From positions 105,872,117-105,936,116 of the forward strand of contig JAVGWX010000007.1 of assembly GCA_036924085.1 (NCBI GenBank): a stretch of 64,000 nucleotides of DNA, in the 5' to 3' direction. Positions 1-12,500 of the stretch are shown here, in pieces. This DNA comes from Ariolimax columbianus. Its lineage: Eukaryota > Mollusca > Gastropoda > Stylommatophora > Arionidae. The stretch's first letter is position 1. Every line of letters begins with the position of its first letter. A program made the position numbers and the translations under genes. A model generated the notes under the pieces. The model searched no databases and was not told the DNA's origin. It saw only the letters and a list, made by a program, of their open reading frames with translations.

Positions 1-3000
1 GATGCTGGTCTTACTGAGGAGGGAGGTATGTGGGATGCTGGTCTTACTGAGGAGGGAGGTGTGTGGGATGCTGGTCTTACTGAGGAGGGAGGTGTGTGGG
101 ATGCTGGTCTTACTGAGGAGGGAGGTGTGTGGTTTGGGATGCTGGTCTTACTGAGGAGGGAGGTGTGTGGCTCGGGATGCTGGTCTTACTGAGGAGGGAG
201 GTCTGTGGCTCGGGATGCTGGTCTTACTGAGGAGGGAGGTGTGTGGCTCGGGATGCTGGTCTTACTGAGGAGGGAGGTGTGTGGCTTGGGATGCTGGTCT
301 TACTGAGGAGGGAGGTGTGTGGTTTGGGATGCTGGTCTTACTGAGGAGGGAGGTGTGTGGCTTGGGATGCTGGTCTTACTGAGGAGGGAGGTATGTGGCT
401 CGGGATGCTGGTCTTACTGAGGAGGGAGGTGTGTGGCTTGGGATGCTGGTCTTACTGAGGAGGGAGGTGTGTGGCTCGGGATGCTGGTCTTACTGAGGAG
501 GGAGGTCTGTGGCTCGGGATGCTGGTATTACTGAGGAGGGAGGTCTGTGGCTCGGGATGCTGGTCTTACTGAGGAGGGAGGTCTGTGGCTCGGGATGCTG
601 GTCTTACTGAGGAGGGAGGTCTGTGGCTCGGGATGCTGGTCTTACTGAGGAGGGAGGTGTGTGGCTTGGGATGCTGGTCTTACTGAGGAGGGAGGTATGT
701 GGCTCGGGATGCTGGTCTTACTGAGGAGGGAGGTGTGTGGCTTGGGATGCTGGTCTTACTGAGGAGGGAGGTGTGTGGCTCGGGATGCTGGTCTTACTGA
801 GGAGGGAGGTCTGTGGCTCGGGATGCTGGTATTACTGAGGAGGGAGGTATGTGGTTTGGAATGCTGGTCTTACTGAGGAGGGAGGTGTGTGGTTTGGGAT
901 GCTGGTCTTACTGAGGAGGGAGGTGTGTGGTTTGGGATGCTGGTCTTACTGAGGAGGGAGGTGTGTGGTTTGGGATGCTGGTCTTACTGAGGAGGGAGGT
1001 GTGTGGTTTGGGATGCTGGTCTTACTGAGGAGGGAGGTGTGTGGTTTGGGATGCTGGTCTTACTGAGGAGGGAGGTGTGTGGTTTGGGATGCTGGTCTTA
1101 CTGAGGAGGTGTGTGGGTCGGGATGCTGGTCTTACTGAGGAGAGAGGTGTGTGGTTTGGGATACTGGTCTTACTGAGGAAGGAGTTGTGTGGGATGCTGG
1201 TCTTACTGAGGAGGGAGGTGTGTGGGATGCTGATCTTACTGAGGAGGGAAGTGTGTGGCTTGTGATGCTGGTCTTACTGAGGAGGGAGGTGTGTGGGATG
1301 CTGGTCTTACTGAGGAGGGAGGTGTGTGGGTCAGGATGCTGGTCTTACTGAGGAGGGAGGTGTGTAGCTCGGCGTGCTGGTCTTACTGAGGAGGGAGGTG
1401 TGTGGCTCGGTATGCTGGTCTTACTGAGGAGGGAGGTGTGTGGGATGCTGGTCTTACTGAGGAGGGAGGTGTGTGGCTCGGGATGCTGGTCTTACTGAGG
1501 AGGGAGGTGTGTGGCTTGGGATGCTGGTCTTACTGAGGAGGGAGGTGTGTGAGATGCTGGTCTTACTGAGGAGGGAGGTATGTGGGATGCTGGTCTTACT
1601 GAGGAGGGAGGTGTGTGGGATGCTGGTCTTACTGAGGAGGGAGGTGTGTGGGATGCTGGTCTTACTGAGGAGGGAGGTGTGTGGGATGCTGGTCTTACTG
1701 AGGAGGGAGGTGTGTGGTTTGGGATGCTGGTCTTACTGAGGAGGGAGGTGTGTGGCTCGGGATGCTGGTCTTACTGAGGAGGGAGGTCTGTGGCTCGGGA
1801 TGCTGGTCTTACTGAGGAGGGAGGTGTGTGGCTCGGGATGCTGGTCTTACTGAGGAGGGAGGTGTGTGGCTTGGGATGCTGGTCTTACTGAGGAGGGAGG
1901 TGTGTGGTTTGGGATGCTGGTCTTACTGAGGAGGGAGGTGTGTGGTTTGGGATGCTGGTCTTACTGAGGAGGGAGGTGTGTGGCTCGGGATGCTGGTCTT
2001 ACTGAGGAGGGAGGTCTGTGGCTCGGGATGCTGGTATTACTGAGGAGGGAGGTCTGTGGCTCGGGATGCTGGTCTTACTGAGGAGGGAGGTCTGTGGCTC
2101 GGGATGCTGGTCTTACTGAGGAGGGAGGTCTGTGGCTCGGGATGCTGGTCTTACTGATGAGGGAGGTGTGTGGCTTGGGATGCTGGTCTTACTGAGGAGG
2201 GAGGTATGTGGCTCGGGATGCTGGTCTTACTGAGGAGGGAGGTGTGTGGCTTGGGATGCTGGTCTTACTGAGGAGGGAGGTGTGTGGCTCGGGATGCTGG
2301 TCTTACTGAGGAGGGAGGTCTGTGGCTCGGGATGCTGGTATTACTGAGGAGGGAGGTGTGTGGTTTGGGATGCTGGTCTTACTGAGGAGGGAGGTGTGTG
2401 GTTTGGGATGCTGGTCTTACTGAGGAGGGAGGTGTGTGGTTTGGGATGCTGGTCTTACTGAGGAGGGAGGTGTGTGGTTTGGGATGCTGGTCTTACTGAG
2501 GAGGGAGGTGTGTGGTTTGGGATGCTGGTCTTACTGAGGAGGGAGGTGTGTGGTTTGGGATGCTGGTCTTACTGAGGAGGGAGGTGTGTGGTTTGGGATG
2601 CTGGTCTTACTGAGGAGGTGTGTGGGTCGGGATGCTGGTCTTACTGAGGAGGGAGGTGTGTGGTTTGGGATACTGGTCTTACTGAGGAGGGAGTTGTGTG
2701 GGATGCTGGTCTTACTGAGGAGGGAGGTGTGTGGGATGCTGATCTTACTGAGGAGGGAAGTGTGTGGCTTGTGATGCTGGTCTTACTGAGGAGGGAGGTG
2801 TGTGGGATGCTGGTCTTACTGAGGAGGGAGGTGTGTGGGTCAGGATGCTGGTCTTACTGAGGAGGGAGGTGTGTAGCTCGGGGTGCTGGTCTTACTGAGG
2901 AGGGAGGTGTGTGGCTCGGTATGCTGGTCTTACTGAGGAGGGAGGTGTGTGGTTTGGGATACTGGTCTTACTGAGGAGGGAGGTGTGTGGTTTGGGATAC

Positions 3001-3012
3001 TGGTCTTACTGG
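1..3012. repeat. Minisatellite, 33/38-bp units, with higher-order structure
   Basis: Tandem copies of a unit beginning GATGCTGGTCTTACTGAGG, in a 33-bp form and a 38-bp form that carries an extra CTCGG, CTTGG or TTTGG. The array runs in from the left edge and stops at about 3012. The variant pattern near 1041-1351 recurs at 2550-2860, an offset of 1509 bp, so blocks of about 40 units were duplicated together. The ORFs inside (LTEEGGVW-type) are repeat artefacts. Confidence 0.95.
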
Positions 3013-3960
3013 ATCGGACGAAGTTATGCGTGTAATGAAAAGTATTAATACCAGAATTACAAGATTGAAAGATTGTTATGTAAAATTTCTGCTCGACATT
3101 CCAAATCTTATTCGAATCGACAACCAGCTTATGGATCTTCTCAGACAAGACAGCCTCGACCTCGGAATGTGTTATGACACCGATGTTGATGGGCGGGTTG
3201 TTTACTGGGGCGAACGACTCTTGGATGTTGCTGAAATGTTGCCCTGACACACTCCAACTACTCCCTTGGAACGTCATCATTCTATCACCAGTCAAGTCCA
3301 AGATGTTTTCCCAAGATCTACGGAGCCATCTGCAAATGTTGTTAACGATCATTCTATCACCAGTCAAGTCCAAGATGATTTCCCCAGATCTACGGAGCCA
3401 TCTGCAAATGTTGTTAACGATTGTCCAAAGTTGGCTGTGAAAGATCATTAAACAAACGGAAGTTAGAACTCATACGTGCGAGCGTCAGTGGGACATGGTC
3501 GGTTCAGTGATCTAGACCTACATGGTATTGAGAGAGGAACACTGGAGACAACAGACTTTGACGATGTTATGTTATTGATGAAGTTATTGATTGAATGAAG
3601 TTTTTTCCTCGACATACACCCTGAAAAGGACGGAGTAACGATAGTTTACAGAGACAGTGCGATATCTGCGCATTTCGCCCAGACACACCCGGTTTCAGCA
3701 CGGTATTTTGGTGACCAGACTTGCTTTCCCTCTTCAACCACTACCCCTTTAATGAATCGCGTGTAGCTGCAGCCTGTTTCCGGGTCGCAAACTGAAGGCG
3801 GGAAATTTTCTTCGTCAGCTCGCAGTTGGGTCAATCTCTGGCCACAGCGTCAAGGCTCATACATCATGTAGTAGTAACCCGTGCAGTCATGACTGGCTAT
3901 AGGATGATATGACTTGGAGTGATGAACATAAACAGTTTATACTTTTGTTATCTTTCTTCT
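3013..3960. other. Non-repetitive spacer with a 72-bp duplication and unrecognised ORFs
   Basis: Unique sequence between two arrays. At 3278-3421 a 72-bp segment (24 codons) is present twice in tandem, in frame with a plus-strand reading that begins near 2987 and contains KSINTRITRLKDCY. On the minus strand, 3646-3834 is an open stretch with several cysteines (SVCDPETGCSY, GCVWAKC). It lies downstream of the non-LTR C-terminus at 5209-6205 and might be that element's extreme 3' end. I do not recognise either product and see no promoter or splice context. Confidence 0.4.
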
Positions 3961-3966
3961 TGTGGC

Positions 3967-5205
3967 GTTGTTGTTTTACTTCTCTGTGTTGTTTTACTTC
4001 TCTGTGTTGTTTCACTTCTCTGTGTTGTTTTACTTCTCTGTGTTGTTTCACTTCTCTGTGTTGTTTCACTTCTCTGTGTTGTTTCACTTCTCTGTGTTGT
4101 TTCACTTCTCTGTGTTGTTTCACTTCTCTGTGTTGTTTCACTTCTCTGTGTTGTTTTACTTCTCTGTGTTGTTTCACTTCTCTGTGTTGTTTCACTTCTC
4201 TGTGTTGCTGTTTCACTTCTCTGTGTTGCTGTTTCACTTCTCTGTGTTGCTGTTTCACTTCTCTGTGTTGTTTCACTTCTCTGTGTTGTTTCACTTCTCT
4301 GTGTTGTTTTACTTCTCTGTGTTGTTTCACTTCTCTGTGTTATTTTACTTCTCTGTGTTGCTGTTTCACTTCTGTGTGTTGTTTCACTTCTCTGTGCTGT
4401 TTCACTTCTCTGTGTTGTTTCACTTCTCTGTGTTGTTTCACTTCTCTGTGTTGCTGTTTCACTTCTCTGTGCTGTTTCACTTCTCTGTGTTGTTTCACTT
4501 CTCTGTGTTGTTTCACTTCTCTGTGTTGTTTCACTTCTCTGTGTTGTTTCACTTCTCTGTGTTGTTTTACTTCTCTGTGTTGTTTTACTTCTCTGTGTTG
4601 TTTTACTTCTCTGTGTTGTTTCACTTCTCTGTGTTGCTGTTTCACTTCTCTGTGCTGTTTCACTTCTCTGTGTTGTTTCACTTCTCTGTGTTGTTTTACT
4701 TCTCTGTGTTGTTTTACTTCTCTGTGTTGTTTTACTTCTCTGTGTTGTTTCACTTCTCTGTGTTGTTTCACTTCTCTGTGTTGTTTCACTTCTCTGTGTT
4801 GTTTTACTTCTCTGTGTTGTTTCACTTCTCTGTGTTGTTTCACTTCTCTGTGTTGTTTCACTTCTCTGTGTTGCTGTTTCACTTCTCTGTGTTGTTTCAC
4901 TTCTCTGTGTTGCTGTTTCACTTCTCTGTGTTGCTGTTTCACTTCTCTGTGTTGCTGTTTCACTTCTCTGTGTTGTTTCACTTCTCTGTGCTGTTTTACT
5001 TCTCTGTGTTGTTTCACTTCTCTGTGTTGCTGTTTCACTTCTCTGTGTTGCTGTTTCACTTCTCTGTGTTGTTTCACTTCTCTGTGTTGCTGTTTCCCTT
5101 CTCTGTATTGTTTCACTTCTCTGTGTTGCTGTTTCCCTTCTCTGTGTTGTTTCACTTCTCTGTGTTGCTTCACTTCTCTGTGTTGTTTCATTTCTCTGTG
5201 TTGCA
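3967..5205. repeat. Minisatellite, 18/21-bp units
   Basis: About 65 copies of TGTTTCACTTCTCTGTGT, with 21-bp variants carrying an extra GCT. Both lengths are multiples of three, so several frames stay open throughout (CCFTSL on plus, HREVKQ on minus). On the minus strand the array continues directly from non-LTR C-terminal coding sequence (EEKFLQHREMKQ), which suggests the unit arose from the basic tail of that ORF. Confidence 0.9.
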
Positions 5206-5208
5206 AGA

Positions 5209-6205
5209 ACTTCTCTTCACCAAGCGTGATTTGACCGTTCCGCTTACATCTCCACATGGATCGGTCTGCAGCTTTGTCTTCCCAGGATGTCAGACTCGTG
5301 TCCAGGGCCCCCATGTCACGCACATCTTTGAACCCCAACTGGGGTCGGCACATCTTTGAACCCCAACTGGGGTCGGCCGACTCTTCTTCTACATCCGTCA
5401 ACTGTCCATAGAGGATATCTTTGGGAATGCGACCATCTTCTATGGGACGAACATGGCCAAGCCATTGTAGTCTTCGATACCTAAGGAGAGTGTACATGAT
5501 TGGGAGACTGGCGCGAGAGTGTACATGATTGGGAAACTGGCGCGAGAGTGTACATGATTGGGAGACTGGCGCGAGGGTGTACATGATTGGGAGACTGGCG
5601 CGAGAGTGTTCATGATTGGGAGACTGGCGCGAGAGTGTACATGATTGGGTGACTGGCACGAGAGTGTACATGATTGGGAGACTGGCGCGAGAGTGTACAT
5701 GATTGGGAGACTGGCGCGAGAGTGTACATGATTGGGAGACTGGCGCGAGAGTGTACATGATTGGGAGACTGGCGCGAGAGTGTACATGATTGGGAGACTG
5801 GCGCGAGAGTGTACATGATTGGGAGACTGGCGCGAGAGTGTACATGATTGGGAGACTGGCGCGAGGGTGTACATGATTGGGAGACTGGCGCGAGAGTGTA
5901 CATGATTGGGTGACTGGCACGAGAGTGTACATGATTGGGAGACTGGCGCGAGAGTGTACATGATTGGGAGACTGGCGCGAGAGTGTACATGATTGGGAGA
6001 CTGGCGCGAGAGTGTACATGATTGGGAGACTGGCGCGAGAGTGTACATGATTGGGAGACTGGCGCGAGAGTGTACCTCTGTATTCGCCACTCTGTCCGTC
6101 CATGTCCTACCAAGTATAGATCGCATGTAGATTGTAGGTCTTAGGTCTGTCCTCTTGTTTGGCACATGTTGTCCAAGTCTCGCTACCATGTGATGTTTGT
6201 CCATC
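5209..6205 (-). pseudogene. Non-LTR retrotransposon ORF2 C-terminus, broken by arrays
   Basis: Minus-strand fragments of the region after the reverse transcriptase domain. In order: SETWTTCAKQE (about 6180-6150), WTDRVANTEV (about 6110), a 29-bp array, then RRLQWLGHVRPIEDGRIPKD and ILYGQLT (about 5480-5400), and a following SWEDKAADRSMWR segment. The same order is seen in the plus-strand copy at 58838-59530 (KQERRLN, RRLRWLGHVYRMED, DILCGQL), so the two belong to one family. A 27-bp duplication at about 5325-5378 and several frameshifts show that it is dead. The catalytic RT part is absent here. Confidence 0.75.
5490..6075. repeat. 29-bp minisatellite within LINE C-terminal coding
   Basis: About 20 copies of AGTGTACATGATTGGGAG plus ACTGGCGCGAG. 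Read on minus, one unit encodes SRASLPIMYTL, which sits exactly where the element's ORF has a residue run before RRLQWLGHV. The equivalent place in the copy at 58838 reads RANTHSLYSML once. The array is therefore a local amplification of coding sequence. Because 29 is not a multiple of three, the frames rotate. Confidence 0.9.
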
Positions 6206-6425
6206 ACAAGTAATGAAGTCCACTCACTGTCCGTCCATCACAAGTAATGAAGTCCACTCTCTCTGTCCGTCCATCACATGTGATGAAGTCCCCTCTCTCT
6301 GTCCGTCCATCACATGTGATGAAGTCCCCTCTCTCTGTCCGTCCATCACATGTGATGAAGTCCACTCTCTCTGTCCGTCCATCACATATGATGAAGTCCC
6401 CTCTCTCTGTTCGTCCACCACAACT
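6190..6425. repeat. 36-bp minisatellite
   Basis: About six copies of TGTCCGTCCATCACATGTGA plus a 16-bp remainder. The minus reading DGRTERVDFITC runs into the SETWTT motif of the non-LTR C-terminus, so the unit abuts and may derive from that coding segment. Confidence 0.9.
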
Positions 6426-6825
6426 AACATTGCATCTGTAAGACATACAACCTGCTGGCAGAACTAACATTACATCTGTAAGGCATACAACCTGTTGGTA
6501 GAACTAATATTACATCTGTAAGGCATTCAACCTGCTGGCAGAACTGACATTGCATCTGTAAGGCATACAACCTGCTGGTAGAACTAATATTACATATGTA
6601 AGGCATTCAACCTGCTGGCAGAACTAACATTGCATCTGTAAGGCATACAACCTACTGACAGAACTGACATTACATCTGTAAGGTATACAACCTGCTGGCA
6701 GAACTGACATTACATATGTAAGGCATTCAACCTGCTGGCAGAACTAACATTGCATATGTAAGGCATACAACCTGCTGACAGAACTGACATTACATCTGTA
6801 AGGTATACAACCTGCTGGCATTGGC
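6426..6825. repeat. 40-bp minisatellite
   Basis: About ten copies of GAACTAACATTGCATCTGTA followed by AGGCATACAACCTGCTGGCA. It lies between the 36-bp array and the RNase H fragment of the next relic. I cannot trace its source. Confidence 0.9.
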
Positions 6826-6962
6826 TTGTGGCTAACCATTTCTGCAGCAACAATTAGTGCCTGTACTTCAGCCGAGTAGTTTGAACAGAATATTCTAGTG
6901 GATGAACTAGTGGTTTCTTTATCTGGGTAGACAACGTAGATTCCTGCGCCTCCATTCTTCAC

Positions 6963-7815
6963 TGCTCTTGTTGCTGATCCATCAGTGTATACCCGGATCC
7001 TTGGTTCTCTGGGGTACAGTTGACTGGTCTTGTTGCTGATCCATCAGTGTATACCCGGATCCTTGGTTCTCTGGGGTACAGTTGACTGGTCTTGTTGCTG
7101 ATCCATCAGTGTATACCCGGATCCTTGGTTCTCTGGGGTACAGTTGACTGGTCTTGTTGCTGATCCATCAGTGTATACCCGGATCCTTGGTTCTCTGGGG
7201 TACAGTTGACTGGTCTTGTTGCTGATCCATCAGTGTATACCCGGATCCTTGCTTCTCTGGGGTACAGTTGACTGGTCTTGTTGCTGATCCATCAGTGTAT
7301 ACCCGGATCCTTGCTTCTCTGGGGTACAGTTGACTGGTCTTGTTGCTGATCCATCAGTGTATACCCGGATCCTTGGTTCTCTGGGGTACAGTTGACTGGT
7401 CTTGTTGCTGATCCATCAGTGTATACCCGGATCCTTGGTTCTCTGGGGTACAGTTGACTGGTCTTGTTGCTGATCCATCAGTGTATACCCGGATCCTTGG
7501 TTCTCTGGGGTACAGTTGACTGGTCTTGTTGCTGATCCATCAGTGTATACCCGGATCCTTGCTTCTCTGGGGTACAGTTGACTGGTCTTGTTGCTGATCC
7601 ATCAGTGTATACCCGGATCCTTGGTTCTCTGGGGTACAGTTGACTGGTCTTGTTGCTGATCCATCAGTGTATACCCGGATCCTTGGTTCTCTGGGGTACA
7701 GTTGACTGGTCTTGTTGCTGATCCATCAGTGTATACCCGGATCCTTGGTTCTCTGGGGTACAGTTGACTGGTCTTGTTGCTGATCTATCAGTGTATACCC
7801 GGATCCATGCCTCTC
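6963..7815. repeat. 62-bp minisatellite from the RNase H start
   Basis: About 14 highly uniform copies. The minus strand of each unit encodes RIRVYTDGSATR, the first catalytic aspartate motif of the RNase H domain, which then continues as single-copy sequence at 6960-6835. The near-identity of copies suggests recent expansion. A 62-bp unit rotates the frame, so no long ORF results. Confidence 0.92.
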
Positions 7816-8214
7816 TGGGGTACAGTTCACCAATCATGTCATCTGCTGCTTGCTTTCTTTTAGAGTCAGGGGCAAGTGTCAGTTATGAATATTTTTATGC
7901 TGAGGTTTTGGTGTTGTTCCCGTGGAGTTGGAAGGGGCATTGGATTTACCTCCTTATTGGCGTCTGGTAATTTAATCTTATATGTTCTCATTCATTTTTT
8001 GGACCGATGTACAAAGCCGCTTCTTTTCCACTGGCGAGATCTTTAAATCTGGTCTTCATTGGGTCTGCTGTCATGTTTTTGTATTTTTCTGCTTGTATCA
8101 TGGTCTTGGTGTCCGTCTACAGGATAGAGGTGTGATGTTTTCCATTTCATTTATTGGAGTTGATTTCCTGGCCCCCTTGATGGCCCTAAGCACTTGGTTT
8201 TGTACCTTAACTAA

Positions 8215-8545
8215 GGTTTGTAGGTGTGGTTTGGTTGCTGTGGACCATGGCAGGTTTGTAGGTGTGGTTTGGTTGCTGTGGACCATGGGAGGTCTGTAGG
8301 TGTGGTTTGGTTGCTGTGGACCATGGCAGGTCTGTAGGTGTGGTTTGGTTGCTGTGGACCATGGCAGGTTTGTAGGTGTGGTTTGGTTGCTGTGGACCAT
8401 GGGAGGTCTGTAGGTGTGGTTTGGTTGCTGTGGACCATGGCAGGTCTGTAGGTGTGGTTTGGTTGCTGTGGACCATGGCAGGTCTGTAGGTGTGGTTTGG
8501 TTTCTGTGGACCATGGGAGGTCTGTAGGTGTGGTTTGGTTGCTGC
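8215..8545. repeat. 38-bp minisatellite in the LINE thumb region
   Basis: About nine copies of GGTTTGTAGGTGTGGTTTGG plus TTGCTGTGGACCATGGCA. The minus reading WSTATKPHLQT runs directly into VKVQNQVLRAI, so the unit is the element's own sequence just before the VQNQ motif. Confidence 0.9.
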
Positions 8546-8674
8546 TTTTCATAGTCCACTATTTGCCTTATTAACCATTATATACTCTGCTAAACATTGT
8601 TTCATTCGCTCCTAAATTTGACTCAGCTATTTTTCTCAGTATTGTGATTTCTTGCCTTGGCCTATGTTTTTCCA

Positions 8675-8985
8675 ATGTGAGGTCTCCATTCTCTAATCCA
8701 ATGTGAGGTCTCTTCTCTAATCCAATGTGAGGTCTCCATTCTCTAATCCAATGTGAGGTCCCTTCTCTAATCCAATGTGAGGTCTCTTCTCTAATCCAAT
8801 GTGAGGTCTCCATTCTCTAATCCAATGTGAGGTCTCTTCTCTAATCCAATGTGAGGTCTCTTCTCTAATCCAATGTGAGGTCTCTTCTCTAATCCAATGT
8901 GAGGTCTCTTCTCTAATCCAATGTGAGGTCTCCATTCTCTTATCCAATATGAGGTATCTTCTCTAATCCAATGTGAGGTTTTACG
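8675..8985. repeat. 24/26-bp minisatellite in the LINE coding region
   Basis: Copies of CCAATGTGAGGTCTCTTC plus TCTAAT, or a CATT-bearing 26-bp form. The minus reading has PHIGLEK and follows RMTW. In related ORFs a TWxPHIExAE segment occupies this place, so the array is probably a local amplification. Confidence 0.88.
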
Positions 8986-9180
8986 GTCAGGATAGTATTG
9001 ACTGTGTGAAGTCGTGGTGAAGATGCATGTTGTAACTCCTTAGACAAGAAATTTCCTCAGCTAAACCTAGACTCTCCCACGTCATTCTCTTACCAAATGT
9101 TATTCCCAGATATATTCCCACGTCCTCTATTTGGACCTGTATATTTCCAAGTCGTATTTGTCCTGTCTTTTATTTGTTTG

Positions 9181-9403
9181 GAGGAGCGCGTGGCCGAATG
9201 GTTTCGAGGCCTGTCCGCTTAAAAGGAGGGCAGCGGTTCGAATCCCCGGTATGGCATATGTTGTTTTTCTGTTGGGGTGAAATAAGCAATCATAGCCAGC
9301 ACACGACGTGGTGACAGCAGTGGCGTAGCGGCCTGTAGTCCTCAGCCTTCAAACGCCCTCGACTACCCCAGCAATGGGGAAAATGTCGTATGACAGTTTA
9401 TTT
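9181..9403 (+). mobile_element. tRNA-derived SINE, copy 1, with target-site duplication
   Basis: The 5' end has internal pol III promoter boxes: an A box TGGCCGAATGG at 9191-9201 and a B box GGTTCGAATCC at 9235-9245, both matching consensus. The tRNA-like head is followed by an unrelated body. The element is flanked by TCTTTTATTTGTTTG (9166-9180) and TCTTCATTTGTTTG (9404-9417), a target-site duplication of about 14 bp. It interrupts the minus-strand LINE relic, whose coding resumes on each side. A second copy lies at 34630-34833. Confidence 0.85.
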
Positions 9404-9549
9404 TCTTCATTTGTTTGCGAGCGTGAAGAATATTGTTGCAGTTTCTCGGCGTTGATCTGTCCCACCCATTTCTCAGTCCATGCTGCTATATTCTCTGCTG
9501 CTCATTGTATTCGCTAATTTGCAATTGTTAGGTTTCTTCTACTTACCAC

Positions 9550-12500
9550 ACCACCAAGTCGTCTGTGTATAGAGCGGCTCTCCCATCTTCTACACACCAC
9601 CAAGTCGTCTGTGTATAGAGCGGCTCTCTCCTCTTCTACACACCACCAAGTCGTCTGTGTATAGAGCGGCTCTCCCATCTTCTACACACCACCAAATCGT
9701 CTGTGTATAGAGCGGCTCTCCCATCTTCTACACACCACCAAGTCATCTGTGTATAGAGCGGCTCTCTCCTCTTCTACACACCACACCACCAAATCGTCTG
9801 TGTATAGAGCGGCTCTCTCCTCTTCTACACACCACACCACCAAATCGTCTGTGTATAGAGCGGCTTTCTCCTCTTCTACACACCACCAAATCGTCTGTGT
9901 ATAGAGCGGCTCTCTCCTCTTCTACACACCACACCACCAAATCGTCTGTGTATAGAGCGGCTCTCTCCTCTTCTACACACCACACCACCAAATCGTCTGT
10001 GTATAGAGCGGCTCTCTCCTCTTCTACACACCACCAAATCGTCTGTGTATAGAGCGGCTCTCCCATCTTCTACACACCACCAAGTCGTCTGTGTATAGAG
10101 CGGCTCTCTCCTCTTCTACACACCACACCACCAAATCGTCTGTGTATAGAGCGGCTCTCTCCTCTTCTACACATCACACCACCAAATCGTCTGTGTATAG
10201 AGCGGCTCTCTCTTCTTCTACACACCACACCACCAAATCGTCTGTGTATAGAGCGGCTCTCTCCTCTTCTACACACCACCAAATCGTCTGTGTATAGAGC
10301 GGCTCTCCCATCTTCTACACACCACCAAGTCGTCTGTGTATAGAGCGGCTCTCTCCTCTTCTACACACCACACCACAAAATCGTCTGTGTATAGAGCGGC
10401 TCTCTCCTCTTCTACACACCACCAAATCGTCTGTGTATAGAGCGGCTCTCTCCTCTTCTACACACCACCAAGTCGTCTGTGTATAGAGCGGCTCTCCTCT
10501 TCTATACACCACCAAATCGTCTGTGTATAGAGCGGCTCTTCTCTTCTATACACCACACCACCAAGTCGTCTGTGTATAGAGCGGCTCTCTCCTCTTCTAC
10601 ACACACCCACAAAATCGTCTGTGTATAGAGCGGCTCTCCCATCTTCTACACACCACCAAGTCGTCTGTGTATAGAGCGGCTCTCCCATCTTCTACACACC
10701 ACCAAGTCGTCTGTGTATAGAGCGGCTCTCCCATCTTCTACACACCACCAAGTCGTCTGTGTATAGAGCGGCTCTCCCATCTTCTACACACCACCAAATC
10801 GTCTGTGTATAGAGCGGCTCTCTCCTCTTCTACACACCACACCACCAAATCGTCTGTGTATAGAGCGGCTCTCTCCTCTTCTACACACCACACCACCAAA
10901 TCGTCTGTGTATAGAGCGGCTCTCTCCTCTTCTACACACCACCAAATCGTCTGTGTATAGAGCGGCTCTCTCCTCTTCTACACACCACACCACCAAATCG
11001 TCTGTGTATAGAGCGGCTCTCTCCTCTTCTACACACCACCAAATCGTCTGTGTATAGAGCGGCTCTCCCATCTTCTACACACCACCAAGTCGTCTGTGTA
11101 TAGAGCGGCTCTCTCCTCTTCTACACACCACACCACCAAATCGTCTGTGTATAGAGCGGCTCTCTCCTCTTCTACACACCACACCACCAAATCGTCTGTG
11201 TATAGAGCGGCTCTCTCCTCTTCTACACACCACACCACCAAATCGTCTGTGTATAGAGCGGCTCTCTCCTCTTCTACACACCACCAAATCGTCTGTGTAT
11301 AGAGCGGCTCTCCCATCTTCTACACACCACCAAGTCGTCTGTGTATAGAGCGGCTCTCTCCTCTTCTACACACCACACCACAAAATCGTATGTGTATAGA
11401 GCGGCTCTCTCCTCTTCTACACACCACCAAATCGTCTGTGTATAGAGCGGCTCTCTCCTCTTCTACACACCACCAAGTCGTCTGTGTATAGAGCGGCTCT
11501 CCTCTTCTACACACCACCAAATCGTCTGTGTATAGAGCGGCTCTCCTCTTCTACACACCACACCACCAAGTCGTCTGTGTATAGAGCGGCTCTCTCCTCT
11601 TCTACACACACCCACAAAATCGTCTGTGTATAGAGCGGCTCTCCCATCTTCTACACACCACAAAGTCGTCTGTGTATAGAGCGGCTCTCCCATCTTCTAC
11701 ACACCACCAAGTCGTCTGTGTATAGAGCGGCTCTCCCATCTTCTACACACCACCAAGTCGTCTGTGTATAGAGCGGCTCTCCCATCTTCTACACACCACC
11801 AAATCGTCTGTGTATAGAGCGGCTCTCTCCTCTTCTACACACCACACCACCAAATCGTCTGTGTATAGAGCGGCTCTCTCCTCTTCTACACACCACCAAA
11901 TCGTCTGTGTATAGAGCGGCTCTCTCCTCTTCTACACACCACACCACCAAATCGTCTGTGTATAGAGCGGCTCTCTCCTCTTCTACACACCACCAAATCG
12001 TCTGTGTATAGAGCGGCTCTCCCATCTTCTACACACCACCAAGTCGTCTGTGTATAGAGCGGCTCTCTCCTCTTCTACACACCACACCACCAAATCGTCT
12101 GTGTATAGAGCGGCTGTCTCCTCTTCTACACACCACACCACCAAATCGTCTGTGTATAGAGCGGCTCTCTCCTCTTCTGCACACCACACCACCAAATCGT
12201 CTGTGTATAGAGCGGCTCTCTCCTCTTCTACACACCACACCACCAAATCGTCTGTGTATAGAGCGGCTCTCTCCTCTTCTACACACCACACCACCAAATC
12301 GTCTGTGTATAGAGCGGCTCTCTCCTCCTCTACACACCACACCACCAAATCGTCTGTGTATAGAGCGGCTCTCTCCTCTTCTACACACCACCAAATCCTC
12401 TGTGTATAGAGCGGCTCTCCCATCTTCTACACACCACCAAGTCGTCTGTGTATAGAGCGGCTCTCTCCTCTTCTACACACCACACCACAAAATCGTCTGT

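Noticed and set aside
2930..3448. 172-residue minus-strand ORF as a gene
   Set aside because: It begins in a 72-bp duplication and ends in the neighbouring minisatellite; no family pattern is visible.
9181..9260. Genuine tRNA gene
   Set aside because: A and B boxes are present, but the sequence runs on into a shared SINE body, has a target-site duplication and occurs again at 34630-34833; no clean acceptor stem or terminator was found.
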